A DNA stretch of 64,000 bases from Sporosarcina sp. FSL K6-3457 (GCF_038007285.1 NZ_JBBOWX010000001.1:3427501-3491500), one strand, 5' to 3'; numbered from the stretch's first letter, positions 54,814 to 64,000 are shown. A program made the numbers and translations. The notes: a model not told the origin generated them from the sequence alone.

Positions 54814-56046
54814 TTATTCCTTGGATTGTCTCAAAATTATCTTATATAAAAATAATACAGGCGTTAATAGTATTGCACTCACAATGATTGCTGTTTTTAT
54901 TGTAAAACCTGATGCCACAACGCCAATAACCGGACCTCCGCCAATTTGACCAATTGCATCTACTTGGCCTTTTACTGAAAAGAAGGTTGCGCGTGTGGAG
55001 GAATCAGGAATGATTTTATTGAGCCAAATGTCCTCCAATGGATACATGACTTGCCTTATCACCTGGATAACTATATAGAAAGCGAGTAAACCAATGACAT
55101 AGGATGACAATGCAAAACCTATCAACGAGATGATAATCAATACACTTCCGACAAAAAGGAAAACATAAATATGTCTAAGATTCCCATGGATAGCACTTCG
55201 ATTCATCCAATGAAGTGCTACAAAGGAAACAAGCACGATGAGAAACTGAATACCCCCCATTACCATAACCAATTGTTCGTCCGCCAAGTTCGATAGATTG
55301 GAGACCTCTAAAAAGTGGGATATCCATAAACGATCGAAGCCCTCACTATAAAATCCAACAAACAAGGCAATAAGGAATAGCATTCTCATAATGAAACTTG
55401 CTTTGGAGTGCGAAATAATTTTGCCCATGTTGCTCTTCATACTTCCCCACGCAGATGTTCTTTCTGCTTTCTTGAATGGTTTGAAGTTTTCTTCTTTCAT
55501 AAAAATGATTAAATAGACCGCTAACCCAATCATACATAATCCGCCAATGATAATTGGTAAATGAATCATAAAATAACCTGTTAAAATGCTTAATGGGATT
55601 GCAATAACTTGCCCGAGATTCCCCGCCTTTGCACCTCTTATAAAGGCTAACGAAGCACGCTCTTCGCCAATTTCATCCGCAATCCAGGCTTGCTGGGAAC
55701 CGCTTGTAAACGTATAACCTATCCCCCATGCCACTTGAGCCAATAGTACAGTGATGAAGAACGGAAACAATCCTTCGACTAAAAAACCGATTCCTATTAA
55801 AAAGTAACCAATGATGATGGAAAGTTTCCGGCTTTTCAAATCCGAAACAACGCCAGTTGGAATTTCAAAAAGGAAAACAGATAGTTCTAATACAGTTCCC
55901 ACTAATACGAGCTGTAGCGGACTTAGTCCTACAATTTTCACGTGATATAACAAATTTACTGTAAAGATAAATGTGAAAAATAATTGTGATAAGAAACAAG
56001 TAATAATGTATACTCGATACGGATCTTTTGTCTGTAATCTATTCAT
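54814..56046 (-). CDS. MFS transporter
   Basis: The 410-residue, twelve-helix protein has FEIPTGVVSDLKSRKLSIIIG (loop 2-3 motif A, about 60-80) and WIADEIGEERASLAFIRGAKAGN, typical of the multidrug-like MFS group. ATG 56046 is 7 nt after GAGGAGG; the 57 upstream codons are not coding. It converges on the AraC-GyrI gene, a plausible local regulator. Substrate unknown. Confidence 0.82.
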   Translation of the reverse strand: MNRLQTKDPYRVYIITCFLSQLFFTFIFTVNLLYHVKIVGLSPLQLVLVGTVLELSVFLFEIPTGVVSDLKSRKLSIIIGYFLIGIGFLVEGLFPFFITVLLAQVAWGIGYTFTSGSQQAWIADEIGEERASLAFIRGAKAGNLGQVIAIPLSILTGYFMIHLPIIIGGLCMIGLAVYLIIFMKEENFKPFKKAERTSAWGSMKSNMGKIISHSKASFIMRMLFLIALFVGFYSEGFDRLWISHFLEVSNLSNLADEQLVMVMGGIQFLIVLVSFVALHWMNRSAIHGNLRHIYVFLFVGSVLIIISLIGFALSSYVIGLLAFYIVIQVIRQVMYPLEDIWLNKIIPDSSTRATFFSVKGQVDAIGQIGGGPVIGVVASGFTIKTAIIVSAILLTPVLFLYKIILRQSKE

Positions 56047-56184
56047 TTTATTCCTCCTCGACTTGATTATAAGGAGAAGGACAATCGATTTCTTGTCCAT
56101 ATTTGCGATAATGAAAAAAATGGACCTGTATTCAAGGCTATTGGAAAATGACGATGATAATTTTGGTGTTACATAAATCCACAA

Positions 56185-56232
56185 CTTGGTATACAATACA
56201 GATGTAGTATAATCCAATCCTAATAGGATGGA
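56185..56232 (+). promoter_or_regulatory. promoter with start-site palindrome for the small membrane gene
   Basis: TTGGTA, 16 nt, TATAAT (56208-56213), then TCCAATCCT / AGGATGGA, an imperfect inverted repeat around the expected transcription start. Confidence 0.4.
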
Positions 56233-56328
56233 ATTACTTAAACTGGTACGTAAAAAAATGTATCAGAAGAGATTAAAGCAATCTAATAATTAAATGTTAG
56301 GACACTAAGATGAGGGGGAAATTTAAGA

Positions 56329-56604
56329 ATGGTTAGTTTACAAAATGAAAGTACGGGGCAACAACAGTATCAGAATAACAGGTACCCAGAAATGACGGTA
56401 GGAAATTGGGTAGTAACGTTACTATTGTTAGCAATACCAATTGTAAATCTAATAATGCTTTTTATTTGGGCATTTGGAGATAAGTCTGCAAAAACTACGT
56501 TTGCAAAAGCATATTTAATCTGGACAGCTATCGGGTTAGCGCTGGCGGTTATTTATATAGTATTTGTCGTTGTTCTATTAGGGGCGACATTGGGAGAATT
56601 TTAA
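56329..56604 (+). CDS. small two-helix membrane protein
   Basis: The 91-residue protein has a polar Gln/Asn-rich N-terminus, then helices at about 26-47 (VVTLLLLAIPIVNLIMLFIWAF) and 62-87, separated by GDKSAKTTFAKAYL. Similar small proteins are widespread in Firmicutes; no function known. GAGGGGGAAA lies upstream of the ATG. Own promoter and terminator. Confidence 0.7.
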   Translation: MVSLQNESTGQQQYQNNRYPEMTVGNWVVTLLLLAIPIVNLIMLFIWAFGDKSAKTTFAKAYLIWTAIGLALAVIYIVFVVVLLGATLGEF

Positions 56605-56619
56605 TACGAATTAACATAG

Positions 56620-56655
56620 AGAGGAAGCCGTTCATTTGGGCGGCTTTTTCTTTTG
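56620..56655 (+). terminator. terminator of the small membrane gene
   Basis: GAAGCCG / CGGCTTT(TT) arms with a 9-10-nt loop, followed by TTTTCTTTT. Confidence 0.7.
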
Positions 56656-56703
56656 CCTCTTTAAACGTACTCTCCTGGGCAGAAACATAAAAAAGGCATA
56701 TCC

Positions 56704-56922
56704 TCATCGCCAAGATCTACCTCCCGCATTACCCGCTTCCTCCCAAGTAATGCCATATGGCGTTCCGACTTCTGTATATCCGGCTATGAAGGCAAATTAG
56801 TCATCCGAGAACTGTTCTTCGTGAAACTTATCCAATCCGTGCATCTGTTTTTTTATCTTTAGTTCTCCCTCTATTATTTTGATGTATAGACCATGTGGAA
56901 ATGAAGTGTCTGTATATTTCAT
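56704..56922 (-). pseudogene. decayed gene ending FAFIAGYTEVGTPYGITWEE
   Basis: The minus-strand frame from ATG 56922 (MKYTDTSFPHGLYIKIIEGEL) is open except for one TAA at 56797-56799, then runs to TGA at 56704. The C-terminal motif FxFIAGYTxxGxPYGxTWEE is one I have seen in several small Firmicute proteins, and it is preserved. The N-terminus may extend to about 56955. This accounts for the 419-bp gap before the next gene. Confidence 0.5.
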
Positions 56923-57023
56923 TTGTAAATAATAATGTTTCACATCACGCTTGGTAACTACTCAGGGCATAACTTAAAGAATGCGTGAAGAGCCTCATTT
57001 CACTCTACACGCTTCTAAAGGTA

Positions 57024-57200
57024 TTAAAGCTCCTGATATGCCTTCTGATAGATCCCGCCATCTTTGACGACAGAGTGATACAACGCCTTTAACGCAAAAC
57101 TTTTCTCCAAGTCATGCTCTTTCATCACTTCTCTCAGCCTCTTTTTCAGCTCCGCGTCATTTTTCACAAGCTGCTCCATCTTCGGTTTTGAATACTGCAT
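57024..57200 (-). CDS. small helical protein, 58 residues
   Basis: Codes for a basic, helical peptide (QYSKPKMEQLVKNDAELK ... KDGGIYQKAYQEL). GAGGAGG sits 8 nt before the ATG at 57200, a strong site, and codon use looks normal. Too short for most ORF cut-offs. Divergent from the TetM-like GTPase gene. Not recognised. Confidence 0.65.
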   Translation of the reverse strand: MQYSKPKMEQLVKNDAELKKRLREVMKEHDLEKSFALKALYHSVVKDGGIYQKAYQEL

Positions 57201-57319
57201 AATCCAAACCTCCTCAACATTTATTTTCTCTTCTTAGTATACCACTGCATAACGCTCATCTACCCGATTCAGATTTGCTATACTACTTCTAACAGCAAGA
57301 AATAGAACGGAGTGGCATT

Positions 57320-59260
57320 ATGTATAAAACAATTGGTATTCTTGCACACGTAGACGCAGGAAAAACAACATTTTCAGAACAACTTCTTTATCATACAAAT
57401 AGCATTAAACAGCGGGGACGCGTTGACCATAAAGACACATTTCTCGACAGTCACACTATCGAAAAAGAGCGAGGCATTACCGTTTTCGCAGATCAAGCAG
57501 TTATCTCGTATAACAATTCCACCTATACCATTATCGATACACCCGGACATGTCGACTTTTCTCCAGAGATGGAACGCGCCATTCAAGTGATGGACTATGC
57601 CATTATCATTATTAGCGCCAGTGACGGTGTAGAGGGTCATACTGAAACCGTCTGGCAGCTACTACGTAAACACCAAGTACCTACATTTTTCTTCATCAAT
57701 AAAATCGATCGTGAAGGAACGGATCTAGCTAGGATCATGCAAGAAATTCGCGAAAATCTGTCGGAAGACGTTTGCGATCTCACAACAGCTTTCCATGAAG
57801 GCATCATGCAGGAAGAGCTCATTGAATTTATTGCTGAACGCGATGAAGCACTGCTTGAAACCTATATGGAGTCTGGCTATGACAAAGATCTATGGCTGCA
57901 AACACTAAAAACTATGATTCGGGACAATAAAGTCTTCGCTTGCTCCAGTGGTTCCGCACTAAAAGACGTCGGCATCATTGAATTTTTCACGAAACTTGAT
58001 GCGCTAACAGAGACTTTCTACGATGATGCCAAGGACTTTGCCGCACAGGTCTATAAAATCCGACACGATGATAGCGGCAACAGGGTCACGTTCCTTAAAT
58101 CACTTGGAGGTACGCTGCGCGTTCGGGACGAAGTTAATTATGGGGAGCATACCGAGAAAATCACCCAAATTCGTGTCTATAGTGGATATAAATACAAAGC
58201 CGTTGACCACGTGCACGCTGGTGAATTGTTCGCAGTGACAGGCCTGACAAACGCAGCTATAGGTGACGGGGTGGGGACACTACAAGAAAAAGTGACCTTC
58301 GATTTAATTCCTACGCTGAAATCAAAGGTCATCTTTGATGTATCCATCCACACCAAAGAAGTATTAAGATGCTTCAATCTATTAGATGCCGAAGACCCTT
58401 CCCTCCGTGTCTTTTGGGATGAACACTTTCAAGAAATTCACGTGCATGTCATGGGTGTCATCCAACTTGAGGTATTGAAGGAAATTATCAAAGAACGATT
58501 TCAATTCACCGTCTCTTTCGGTGAACCAAAAATTCTATACAAAGAAACGATCGAAACAACCGTTAACGGCTATGGCCATTTTGAGCCGCTCAGGCATTAT
58601 GCAGAAGTCCATTTAAAAATTGAACCTGCGGAACGAAATAGTGGCATCTCCTTCGACAATGTCTGTCACGCCAATGACCTGTCCATCGGCAATCAAAACC
58701 TAGTCCGTCACCATCTATTTGAACGCGACCATCATGGACTACTAACCGGCTCCGCCCTTACCGACGTCAAAATCACATTGCTGACAGGACGAGGACATAA
58801 TGAGTATACATCCGGTGGAGACTTTAGAGAGGCCACCTATCGAGCTTTACGGCAAGGATTAGAACAAGCCAAAAGTGTAGTACTTGAACCGTACTACGAT
58901 TATAAAGTCAAAGTAGCCTTAGAGCATATTGGCCGTGTCCTATCAGACATCCAACAAGCACATGGAAATTTTGAGCCCCCCGAAACAATGGGTGATAAAG
59001 TGCTGGTCAAAGGAAGAGTGCCCGTTGCCACTTTTATGAATTATAGTGCCACTTTCTCTTCCTTCACCCATGGAAAAGGAACACTAAGTCTACAATTTGG
59101 TGGCTATGATCGTTGTCATAACGAAGCACAAGTCATCGATATGATTAATTACAACAAAGATGCAGATCCAGAGTACACATCTATTTCCATTTTCCTTGCA
59201 AAAGGGAAAGGTTACCCAGTCCCTTGGCATGAAGCTGAAAATGCGATGCATTGTTTATAA
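57320..59260 (+). CDS. TetM-like translational GTPase
   Basis: The 646-residue EF-G paralog has G1 AHVDAGKTTFSEQLL, G2 RGITVFADQ, G3 DTPGHVDFSPEMER, G4 NKID, then domains II, III, IV (GYGHFEPLRHYAEVHLKIEP at about 420) and V. Domain organisation and length match ribosomal-protection proteins (Tet(M), OtrA), but many chromosomal members in Bacillales have no proven resistance role. Domain IV residues that contact the drug cannot be judged by eye. GGAGTGG lies upstream of the ATG. Confidence 0.85.
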   Translation: MYKTIGILAHVDAGKTTFSEQLLYHTNSIKQRGRVDHKDTFLDSHTIEKERGITVFADQAVISYNNSTYTIIDTPGHVDFSPEMERAIQVMDYAIIIISASDGVEGHTETVWQLLRKHQVPTFFFINKIDREGTDLARIMQEIRENLSEDVCDLTTAFHEGIMQEELIEFIAERDEALLETYMESGYDKDLWLQTLKTMIRDNKVFACSSGSALKDVGIIEFFTKLDALTETFYDDAKDFAAQVYKIRHDDSGNRVTFLKSLGGTLRVRDEVNYGEHTEKITQIRVYSGYKYKAVDHVHAGELFAVTGLTNAAIGDGVGTLQEKVTFDLIPTLKSKVIFDVSIHTKEVLRCFNLLDAEDPSLRVFWDEHFQEIHVHVMGVIQLEVLKEIIKERFQFTVSFGEPKILYKETIETTVNGYGHFEPLRHYAEVHLKIEPAERNSGISFDNVCHANDLSIGNQNLVRHHLFERDHHGLLTGSALTDVKITLLTGRGHNEYTSGGDFREATYRALRQGLEQAKSVVLEPYYDYKVKVALEHIGRVLSDIQQAHGNFEPPETMGDKVLVKGRVPVATFMNYSATFSSFTHGKGTLSLQFGGYDRCHNEAQVIDMINYNKDADPEYTSISIFLAKGKGYPVPWHEAENAMHCL

Positions 59261-59468
59261 TTCCGTCACTCCTTGTCTAAAAGCGTTACCAAAGGATTAG
59301 TTTTCCAACTCACTCTAGTAGATAAGTTATATATTAAATGTTATTATTAAGAAATATGCATAACCGTGATTACTTTTCATTGAAAGTAAATCGTAATTTA
59401 ATCCCTTTTAAACTGCCATGTGTTTGAAAATGATTGAACATATAGATACAGGAAGGAATTGTTTTATA

Positions 59469-61892
59469 ATGCTGACGGGAATTAAAGATATATCATCTAT
59501 TTCACTTCCGTTAGAAGAGACGTTTTGTATATCCATTACTGATTCTAACGGAACCATCACATACGTAAATCAACTATTTTGCGACCTTTCAAAATACAGT
59601 CAAGAAGAACTGATTGGACAAAATTACGGATTAGTAAATCCAGACTACACAGCTGAAAAATTTGTATCCGAGATGGAAAAGGTATTTACTACAAACAAAG
59701 TATGGCAACGACAGCTGAAAAACTTTGCTAAAGACAAATCGCCTTACTGGGTATATGCAACGACTTTCCCCATACATGGAGAGGACGGAAAAATCACTCA
59801 ATTTATATCCTTAGATATTGCTATTACAGCTAAAGTGATTGCCAATGAATCATACGAGCAAACGCTTGAAAGGCTTCTAACTATTGAAAATGCACTTGAC
59901 CAGTCTGCCGCAATTGCAGTCACTAATCGCCAAGGGGTTATCTCATACGTCAACGATAACTTTTGTAAACTGTCAAAGTATACAGCACAGGAACTAATTG
60001 GGCAAACACACCGAATTGTCAATTCAAACTTTCATCCAAAAAGCTTTTTCAAAGATTTATGGCAAACAATCAGCAGCGGGGAGATTTGGAAAGGTGAAAT
60101 TAAAAATCGGGCAAAGGACGGCAAGGAATATTGGGTAAGCACGACAATCGTCCCTTTCCTAGATACGGATGGAAAACCCTATCAATACATCGCCATCCGG
60201 ACAGATATCTCAGATAGAAAAAGTGCAGAACAAGCGCTTGAAATAGCTCTAAAAAATGACTTTCGCCTAACTGTAAAGAATCTTCAAAATGCCATTTTCA
60301 AATATACTGTAAATCAAAATAATAAAATTATATTTACACTTTTCGAAGGAAAAACAGCTGAAAAGTTTGGCATTACTGCGGAGAACGTTACATCAAATCA
60401 ACTTCAACATATCTATTCTGAAGATGAGCTCAAGCAATTCACATATTATTTTAGGACTGCACTTCAAGGGAAAGCGACACAATTTGAACTACCTTTTCTT
60501 AATCAAACATTTCTTATTTACTTATCACCCATTTTTGAAAATGATGCCGTTATAGAAGTTGTCGGTACGGCAACAGACATTACAAAGCATAAAGAGGCCG
60601 AAAAACTAGTTGAGCATATGGCCTATTACGACCATTTGACTGGCTTACCTAATCGACGTGTATTCCAAAAGAAAGTGAACGAGGTCCTTGAACACTCCGA
60701 AAAGGCAGATGAAACATTTGCCATCATGTTCATCGATCTTGATCGCTTTAAAAACATTAATGATTCGATGGGACATTCGATTGGGGATCAACTACTCATT
60801 TTAGTCGGGGAAAGGCTTCGACATTGTGTCCGTAAAGAGGATATTGTCGCGCGGCTTGGCGGAGACGAGTATGTTATTTTATTACCTTCCGCGCCAGCTT
60901 CTATAACAGAAGCGGCGGCTTCAAGAATCGTTGAAGAAATGTCCAAACCCTTTATCATTCATAATCATGAAATATTTGTAAGTTCAAGTGTCGGAATCAG
61001 CCTATTCCCGAAAGACGGAAATGATTATGATACGTTAATGACAAATGCTGATTCAGCCATGTATTTAGTAAAGGATAATGGCAAAAATAATTTTCAATTT
61101 TTCACGGAGAAATTGCATCGTGATATGATCGAGAAAACGATGATTGAATCAGAGCTCCGGCAAGCGCTAAAGAAAAATCAATTTGAACTTCATTACCAAC
61201 CATTATTTAATTTACAATCAGGGGCATTGACTGGATTGGAAGCACTTATTCGATGGCAACATCCAACACTGGGGACGATTGCTCCCTCTCGATTTATTCC
61301 CATCGCTGAAGAGACAGGATTAATTATACCGATTGGACAGTGGGTGCTCGAAACCGCATGTGCACAAATGAAAAAGTGGCAGATGGTTGGCTTTCCTCAC
61401 TTAAAAGTAAGTGTGAATATTTCCTTTCAGGAGTTTAAGCAACCCCTTTTCGCCGCACAGCTAACAGAAATAGTAGCCAAAACCGGACTACAAACCGAAT
61501 GCCTTAACTTGGATATCACGGAGAGCACGATATATGACAAAGCAAACTGTGAAATCACGCTTCGACAGCTTAGAGACCTTGGTGTAAGTGTCAGTATTGA
61601 TGACTTTGGAACCGGCTACTTTTCACTTAGCCACTTAACAACATTTCCGATTACCCACTTAAAAATTGACCAAGCCTTTATACAAAGGCTCAATTCAGGT
61701 GATCAGGCAGTTATCAAAACGATTATTACCCTAGCAAAAAATCTACATTTGACGGTCATTGCAGAAGGTGTTGAAACAGTTGAACAAGAACACTTCTTAC
61801 AACAATTACAGTGCGATGAAGTACAAGGCTACCTGTATTCCAAACCACTTTCTACTGAACAAGTCGAAGAGTTTTTACGCAACAATCGATAG
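59469..61892 (+). CDS. PAS-PAS-PAS-GGDEF-EAL cyclic-di-GMP enzyme
   Basis: The 807-residue cytosolic protein has two closely similar PAS domains (about 20-120 and 140-250), the second with FHPKSFFKDLWQTISSGEIWKG as in redox-sensing PAS. A divergent third PAS-like region (about 265-385) follows, then GGDEF (signature RLGGDEYVILLP, Tyr replacing Phe; about 465) and EAL (GLEALIRWQHP about 590, DDFGTGYFSLSHL about 710). Both catalytic motifs look active. ATG 59469 is about 11 nt after AGGAAGGA; an ATG at 59418 is open too. Confidence 0.9.
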   Translation: MLTGIKDISSISLPLEETFCISITDSNGTITYVNQLFCDLSKYSQEELIGQNYGLVNPDYTAEKFVSEMEKVFTTNKVWQRQLKNFAKDKSPYWVYATTFPIHGEDGKITQFISLDIAITAKVIANESYEQTLERLLTIENALDQSAAIAVTNRQGVISYVNDNFCKLSKYTAQELIGQTHRIVNSNFHPKSFFKDLWQTISSGEIWKGEIKNRAKDGKEYWVSTTIVPFLDTDGKPYQYIAIRTDISDRKSAEQALEIALKNDFRLTVKNLQNAIFKYTVNQNNKIIFTLFEGKTAEKFGITAENVTSNQLQHIYSEDELKQFTYYFRTALQGKATQFELPFLNQTFLIYLSPIFENDAVIEVVGTATDITKHKEAEKLVEHMAYYDHLTGLPNRRVFQKKVNEVLEHSEKADETFAIMFIDLDRFKNINDSMGHSIGDQLLILVGERLRHCVRKEDIVARLGGDEYVILLPSAPASITEAAASRIVEEMSKPFIIHNHEIFVSSSVGISLFPKDGNDYDTLMTNADSAMYLVKDNGKNNFQFFTEKLHRDMIEKTMIESELRQALKKNQFELHYQPLFNLQSGALTGLEALIRWQHPTLGTIAPSRFIPIAEETGLIIPIGQWVLETACAQMKKWQMVGFPHLKVSVNISFQEFKQPLFAAQLTEIVAKTGLQTECLNLDITESTIYDKANCEITLRQLRDLGVSVSIDDFGTGYFSLSHLTTFPITHLKIDQAFIQRLNSGDQAVIKTIITLAKNLHLTVIAEGVETVEQEHFLQQLQCDEVQGYLYSKPLSTEQVEEFLRNNR

Positions 61893-61903
61893 GCATAACG
61901 ATG

Positions 61904-61932
61904 GCAGGCACAGTTTAGGTAGACTGTGCCTG
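61904..61932. terminator. hairpin between convergent genes
   Basis: Perfect CAGGCACAGT / ACTGTGCCTG arms with an 8-nt loop; only a weak T-tract follows. Confidence 0.45.
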
Positions 61933-62550
61933 TTCATATTCACCTTCCCCCAACCGAAATACTAAAAAGCGCTCATTATCATTTCGGTCATAAAGTCCAG
62001 GAACTTTCACTTCTTTTAACAATTCAAAAGGTGTTCTGTTTTCAAGAAACTGGATATAATCAGCCGTTGGATAATAGAGGACAATATCCACTGCCCGCTT
62101 TTGTTTCTCAACTGAACGTAAAATCGTATCAATAACCTTCCTAAAGATCTGAATGGAAAATGGATTAAAAAAGTAAAATCGGTTGTCCGTCGACTCTACT
62201 TTATAGTCCTCCGCCAGACAACATTCAAAACGAACAGTGTCATTGCTCCCCCTCGTCTTCTCCCTATAACTTGCCTGATTTTCAAGCGCCTCTTGATACA
62301 GCTGCACGCTCATTTCAATCCCTGTCACTGATACTTGGAAACGGTTATGCAGGTAAAACGCCAGCCGCCCTTTACCACAGCCAAAATCTACGACCCCATC
62401 TGTTCTTTCCAGTTCATAGTCATCGAATAATTCATCTAATGCCAAATAAGGCGTTGCCTCATAACGATTATAATGGGACGACTGATTTTGCCACTCTCGT
62501 GTGCCCACCGTTTTGATGCGCAACAAGCGATCGTAGTCTTTGTCATTCAT
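61915..62550 (-). CDS. class I SAM-dependent methyltransferase
   Basis: The 211-residue protein shows VVDFGCGKGRLAFYL (motif I, about 52-66), GIEMS, and FFNPFS (about 128-133), an NPPF-like motif at the motif IV position. That motif usually goes with methylation of an amide or nucleic-acid amino group, but the substrate cannot be told here. Confidence 0.82.
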   Translation of the reverse strand: MNDKDYDRLLRIKTVGTREWQNQSSHYNRYEATPYLALDELFDDYELERTDGVVDFGCGKGRLAFYLHNRFQVSVTGIEMSVQLYQEALENQASYREKTRGSNDTVRFECCLAEDYKVESTDNRFYFFNPFSIQIFRKVIDTILRSVEKQKRAVDIVLYYPTADYIQFLENRTPFELLKEVKVPGLYDRNDNERFLVFRLGEGEYEQAQST

Positions 62551-62618
62551 AGATATCCTGCTCCTTTATTACCTTACTATAATCATGAATTACCATAGCA
62601 GGTCTAATGACACAAACT

Positions 62619-62653
62619 AAAATCCCCTCTGAATGATACTCAAAGGGGATTTT
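62619..62653. terminator. HAD phosphatase gene terminator
   Basis: AAAATCCCCT / AGGGGATTTT arms, directly downstream of the HAD gene on the minus strand. Confidence 0.75.
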
Positions 62654-62666
62654 ATATATGTTAACA

Positions 62667-63524
62667 TCACTTCTGTAAAATATACGTCCGTAAAGCATAA
62701 GCGACACCATCTTCATTATGATGCTTCGTAATATGCGTACTCATCTCTTTCAACTGCTGTTCCGCATTGCCCATTGCAATACTTATCCCAGCAACTTCAA
62801 ACATTGTTATATCATTATAATTATCCCCAATGGCAACCGTATTTTCTAAAGGAATATCTAAATAGTTAGCCATAAACTGTAAAGCACTACCTTTACCCGC
62901 ATCAGGATGACCCAATTCCAAATTCATACTTCCTGATGAAGTGACATAGAGATCGTCTCTTCCGGCAAACTCTTCACGCAGCTGACTTAACTTACCATCA
63001 TCTAATGATAGCACTAATAGCTTATAGACATTCAAGTGTGCAATATCAGGGGTTTGGTAAGCTGTCGTAGACAATGTTTCATTCAAATCATATGTATGAT
63101 CGAGATAATGGTGCATCATTTCACCCACCCAGCCCGTAAGCTCTTCTGCGGCCTGTTCAATCTCTTTCCCCAGTAATTCCTTACCGCCTAGTCGATTGAA
63201 AATACCTTGTGCAGTGTACAGCTCATAGTGAACCTCACTCTTTTCGAGAATCCCAACAACTTCCTCAACCACTTGGGTCGGAATTGAAAAACGCTGAATC
63301 TCTTGCCCTTTATAATAAGAAACAGCACCATTTCCGGTCATAATCGGACATACAATCCCCGTAGGTCGAAGAATTTCTTCCACATCAGGCAAGGCACGTC
63401 CAGAAGATATTGCAACGATATCTCCTTGTTTTTGCACCTCTAAAATGGCTTCTTTGTTTGCTTCACTAATCGTACCGTTTTCCGATAATAATGTACCATC
63501 TAGATCAATCGCAATTAATTTCAA
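62667..63524 (-). CDS. Cof-type HAD-IIB phosphatase
   Basis: The 285-residue protein shows IAIDLDGTLLSE (motif I, nucleophile Asp), ISSGRA (motif II), a C2 cap, KGSALQFMANYLDI (motif III Lys) and VAIGDNYNDITMF (motif IV). Such enzymes hydrolyse sugar phosphates or flavin/pyridoxal phosphates. The TTG at 63524, 9 nt after AAGGGA, is the likely start. Candidate relatives are YwpJ/YkrA types. Confidence 0.88.
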   Translation of the reverse strand: MKLIAIDLDGTLLSENGTISEANKEAILEVQKQGDIVAISSGRALPDVEEILRPTGIVCPIMTGNGAVSYYKGQEIQRFSIPTQVVEEVVGILEKSEVHYELYTAQGIFNRLGGKELLGKEIEQAAEELTGWVGEMMHHYLDHTYDLNETLSTTAYQTPDIAHLNVYKLLVLSLDDGKLSQLREEFAGRDDLYVTSSGSMNLELGHPDAGKGSALQFMANYLDIPLENTVAIGDNYNDITMFEVAGISIAMGNAEQQLKEMSTHITKHHNEDGVAYALRTYILQK

Positions 63525-63562
63525 AACATTCAATCCCTTTCTATTCAATTACGCTTTGTTCA

Positions 63563-64000
63563 TTATACCTCATTCCTTCGTATTCGTTTAGATTCCCTTG
63601 TCTTTCGCGGAAAAACCCTTCGCCAACCTAGCAATACAGCAAACAAAAGTACAACAATGTAGATGTAAATACCAAAGTCAAAGCTAGTAGCAATCAGATG
63701 GCCAATGACAAACACACCTGTCACCACACTTAGTAACATCATTTTTGCTGTTCCGGCATCCTGAGCAAATTCAAATGACTTGGAAAATGGATACTCCTCA
63801 TCATTAATCATTTTATATGTTATCAGTGTTTGAGCAATCCCAGCCAATAAAACTGCCAACAAATCAGGCAGGATTCTCACTGTGAAAATCCAAGTAAACG
63901 CAATACTCAGCACTAGAAAAATAGGCATATACAACTTCACTAAGTAAGCTTTTAATGCCCCGCTATAAGCAGCAGATTGATGCTGAATAGGCGCCGCCTT
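63563..64000 (-). CDS. membrane protein, partial (N-terminus outside window)
   Basis: The frame is open to the right edge, so at least 145 residues: AYSGALKAYLVKLYMPIFLVLSIAFTWIF then four hydrophobic segments and a basic tail (RRVFPRKTRESKRIRRNE). An internal GTG at 63940 could mimic a start but has no ribosome site. It lacks motifs that identify it. Confidence 0.6.
   Translation of the reverse strand, partial: KAAPIQHQSAAYSGALKAYLVKLYMPIFLVLSIAFTWIFTVRILPDLLAVLLAGIAQTLITYKMINDEEYPFSKSFEFAQDAGTAKMMLLSVVTGVFVIGHLIATSFDFGIYIYIVVLLFAVLLGWRRVFPRKTRESKRIRRNEV

Noticed and set aside
57320..59260. Tetracycline resistance determinant
   Set aside because: The domain layout fits ribosomal-protection proteins, but there is no mobile context and chromosomal paralogs without shown resistance are common. 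Called only as TetM-like.
59280..59295. cre site before the GGDEF/EAL gene
   Set aside because: Two mismatches at key consensus positions; too weak.

Overview
The window reads as chromosome from a low-GC Firmicute of the Planococcaceae, most like Sporosarcina. The basis is gene content, strong Shine-Dalgarno sequences, frequent TTG/GTG starts, and gene order. From about 4.3 to 37.4 kb the order matches, in mirror image, the Bacillus subtilis stretch defB-ykyA-pdhABCD-yktAB-yktC-ylaF-typA-ylaHI-ylaN-ftsW-pycA-ctaA-ctaBCDEFG. The genus is an inference from remembered gene order; no database search was run.

Left end (0-5.8 kb): a YlbC-like CAP-domain protein, a YugN-family protein behind a palindromic operator-like site, a YtvI-type permease, phosphoserine aminotransferase (serC), a DUF420 protein and ctaG. 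Respiratory block (7.9-14.1 kb): ctaF-E-D-C-B encode a caa3-type cytochrome c oxidase with heme O synthase, and heme A synthase (ctaA) is divergent. The operon is split between ctaF and ctaG by a TnpB-only IS200/IS605-type element (about 5.9-7.6 kb) with a well-formed candidate omega RNA. Then come pycA-ftsW-ylaN, the yla genes, typA/bipA, suhB and ykt genes.

Iron and pyruvate block (27.8-37.4 kb): an AraC/substrate-binding fusion regulator and a siderophore-binding lipoprotein sit behind a perfect Fur box. They are inserted next to pdhD, between two identical 43-bp terminator repeats, with a short pdhD remnant at the far end. The pdhABCD operon has a CcpA (cre)-like site. ykyA and a peptide deformylase follow.

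Right part (38-64 kb) is accessory or less conserved: pseudouridine synthase, DD-carboxypeptidase, acetyltransferases, a chemotaxis receptor, a CoA-transferase with a LytTR regulator, a CBS-ACT protein, and an antitoxin with a frameshifted PIN toxin. Further on are Nudix, MFS and phosphodiesterase genes, a Schlafen/AlbA_2 regulator, an AraC-GyrI regulator whose start codon appears lost, a TetM-like GTPase, a PAS-PAS-GGDEF-EAL protein, methyltransferases and a HAD phosphatase. A membrane protein runs off the right edge.

The most unusual material is between genes. Two copies of a 540-585 bp element (23.65 and 37.43 kb) have terminal inverted repeats, and one has a perfect 9-bp target duplication. 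They carry no ORF, but they share an internal terminator and stems with compensatory base changes between copies, as expected of a mobile structured RNA. A second, modular palindromic repeat family lies against gene ends at several sites. Two unrelated-looking 21-bp-period arrays occupy separate intergenic gaps.
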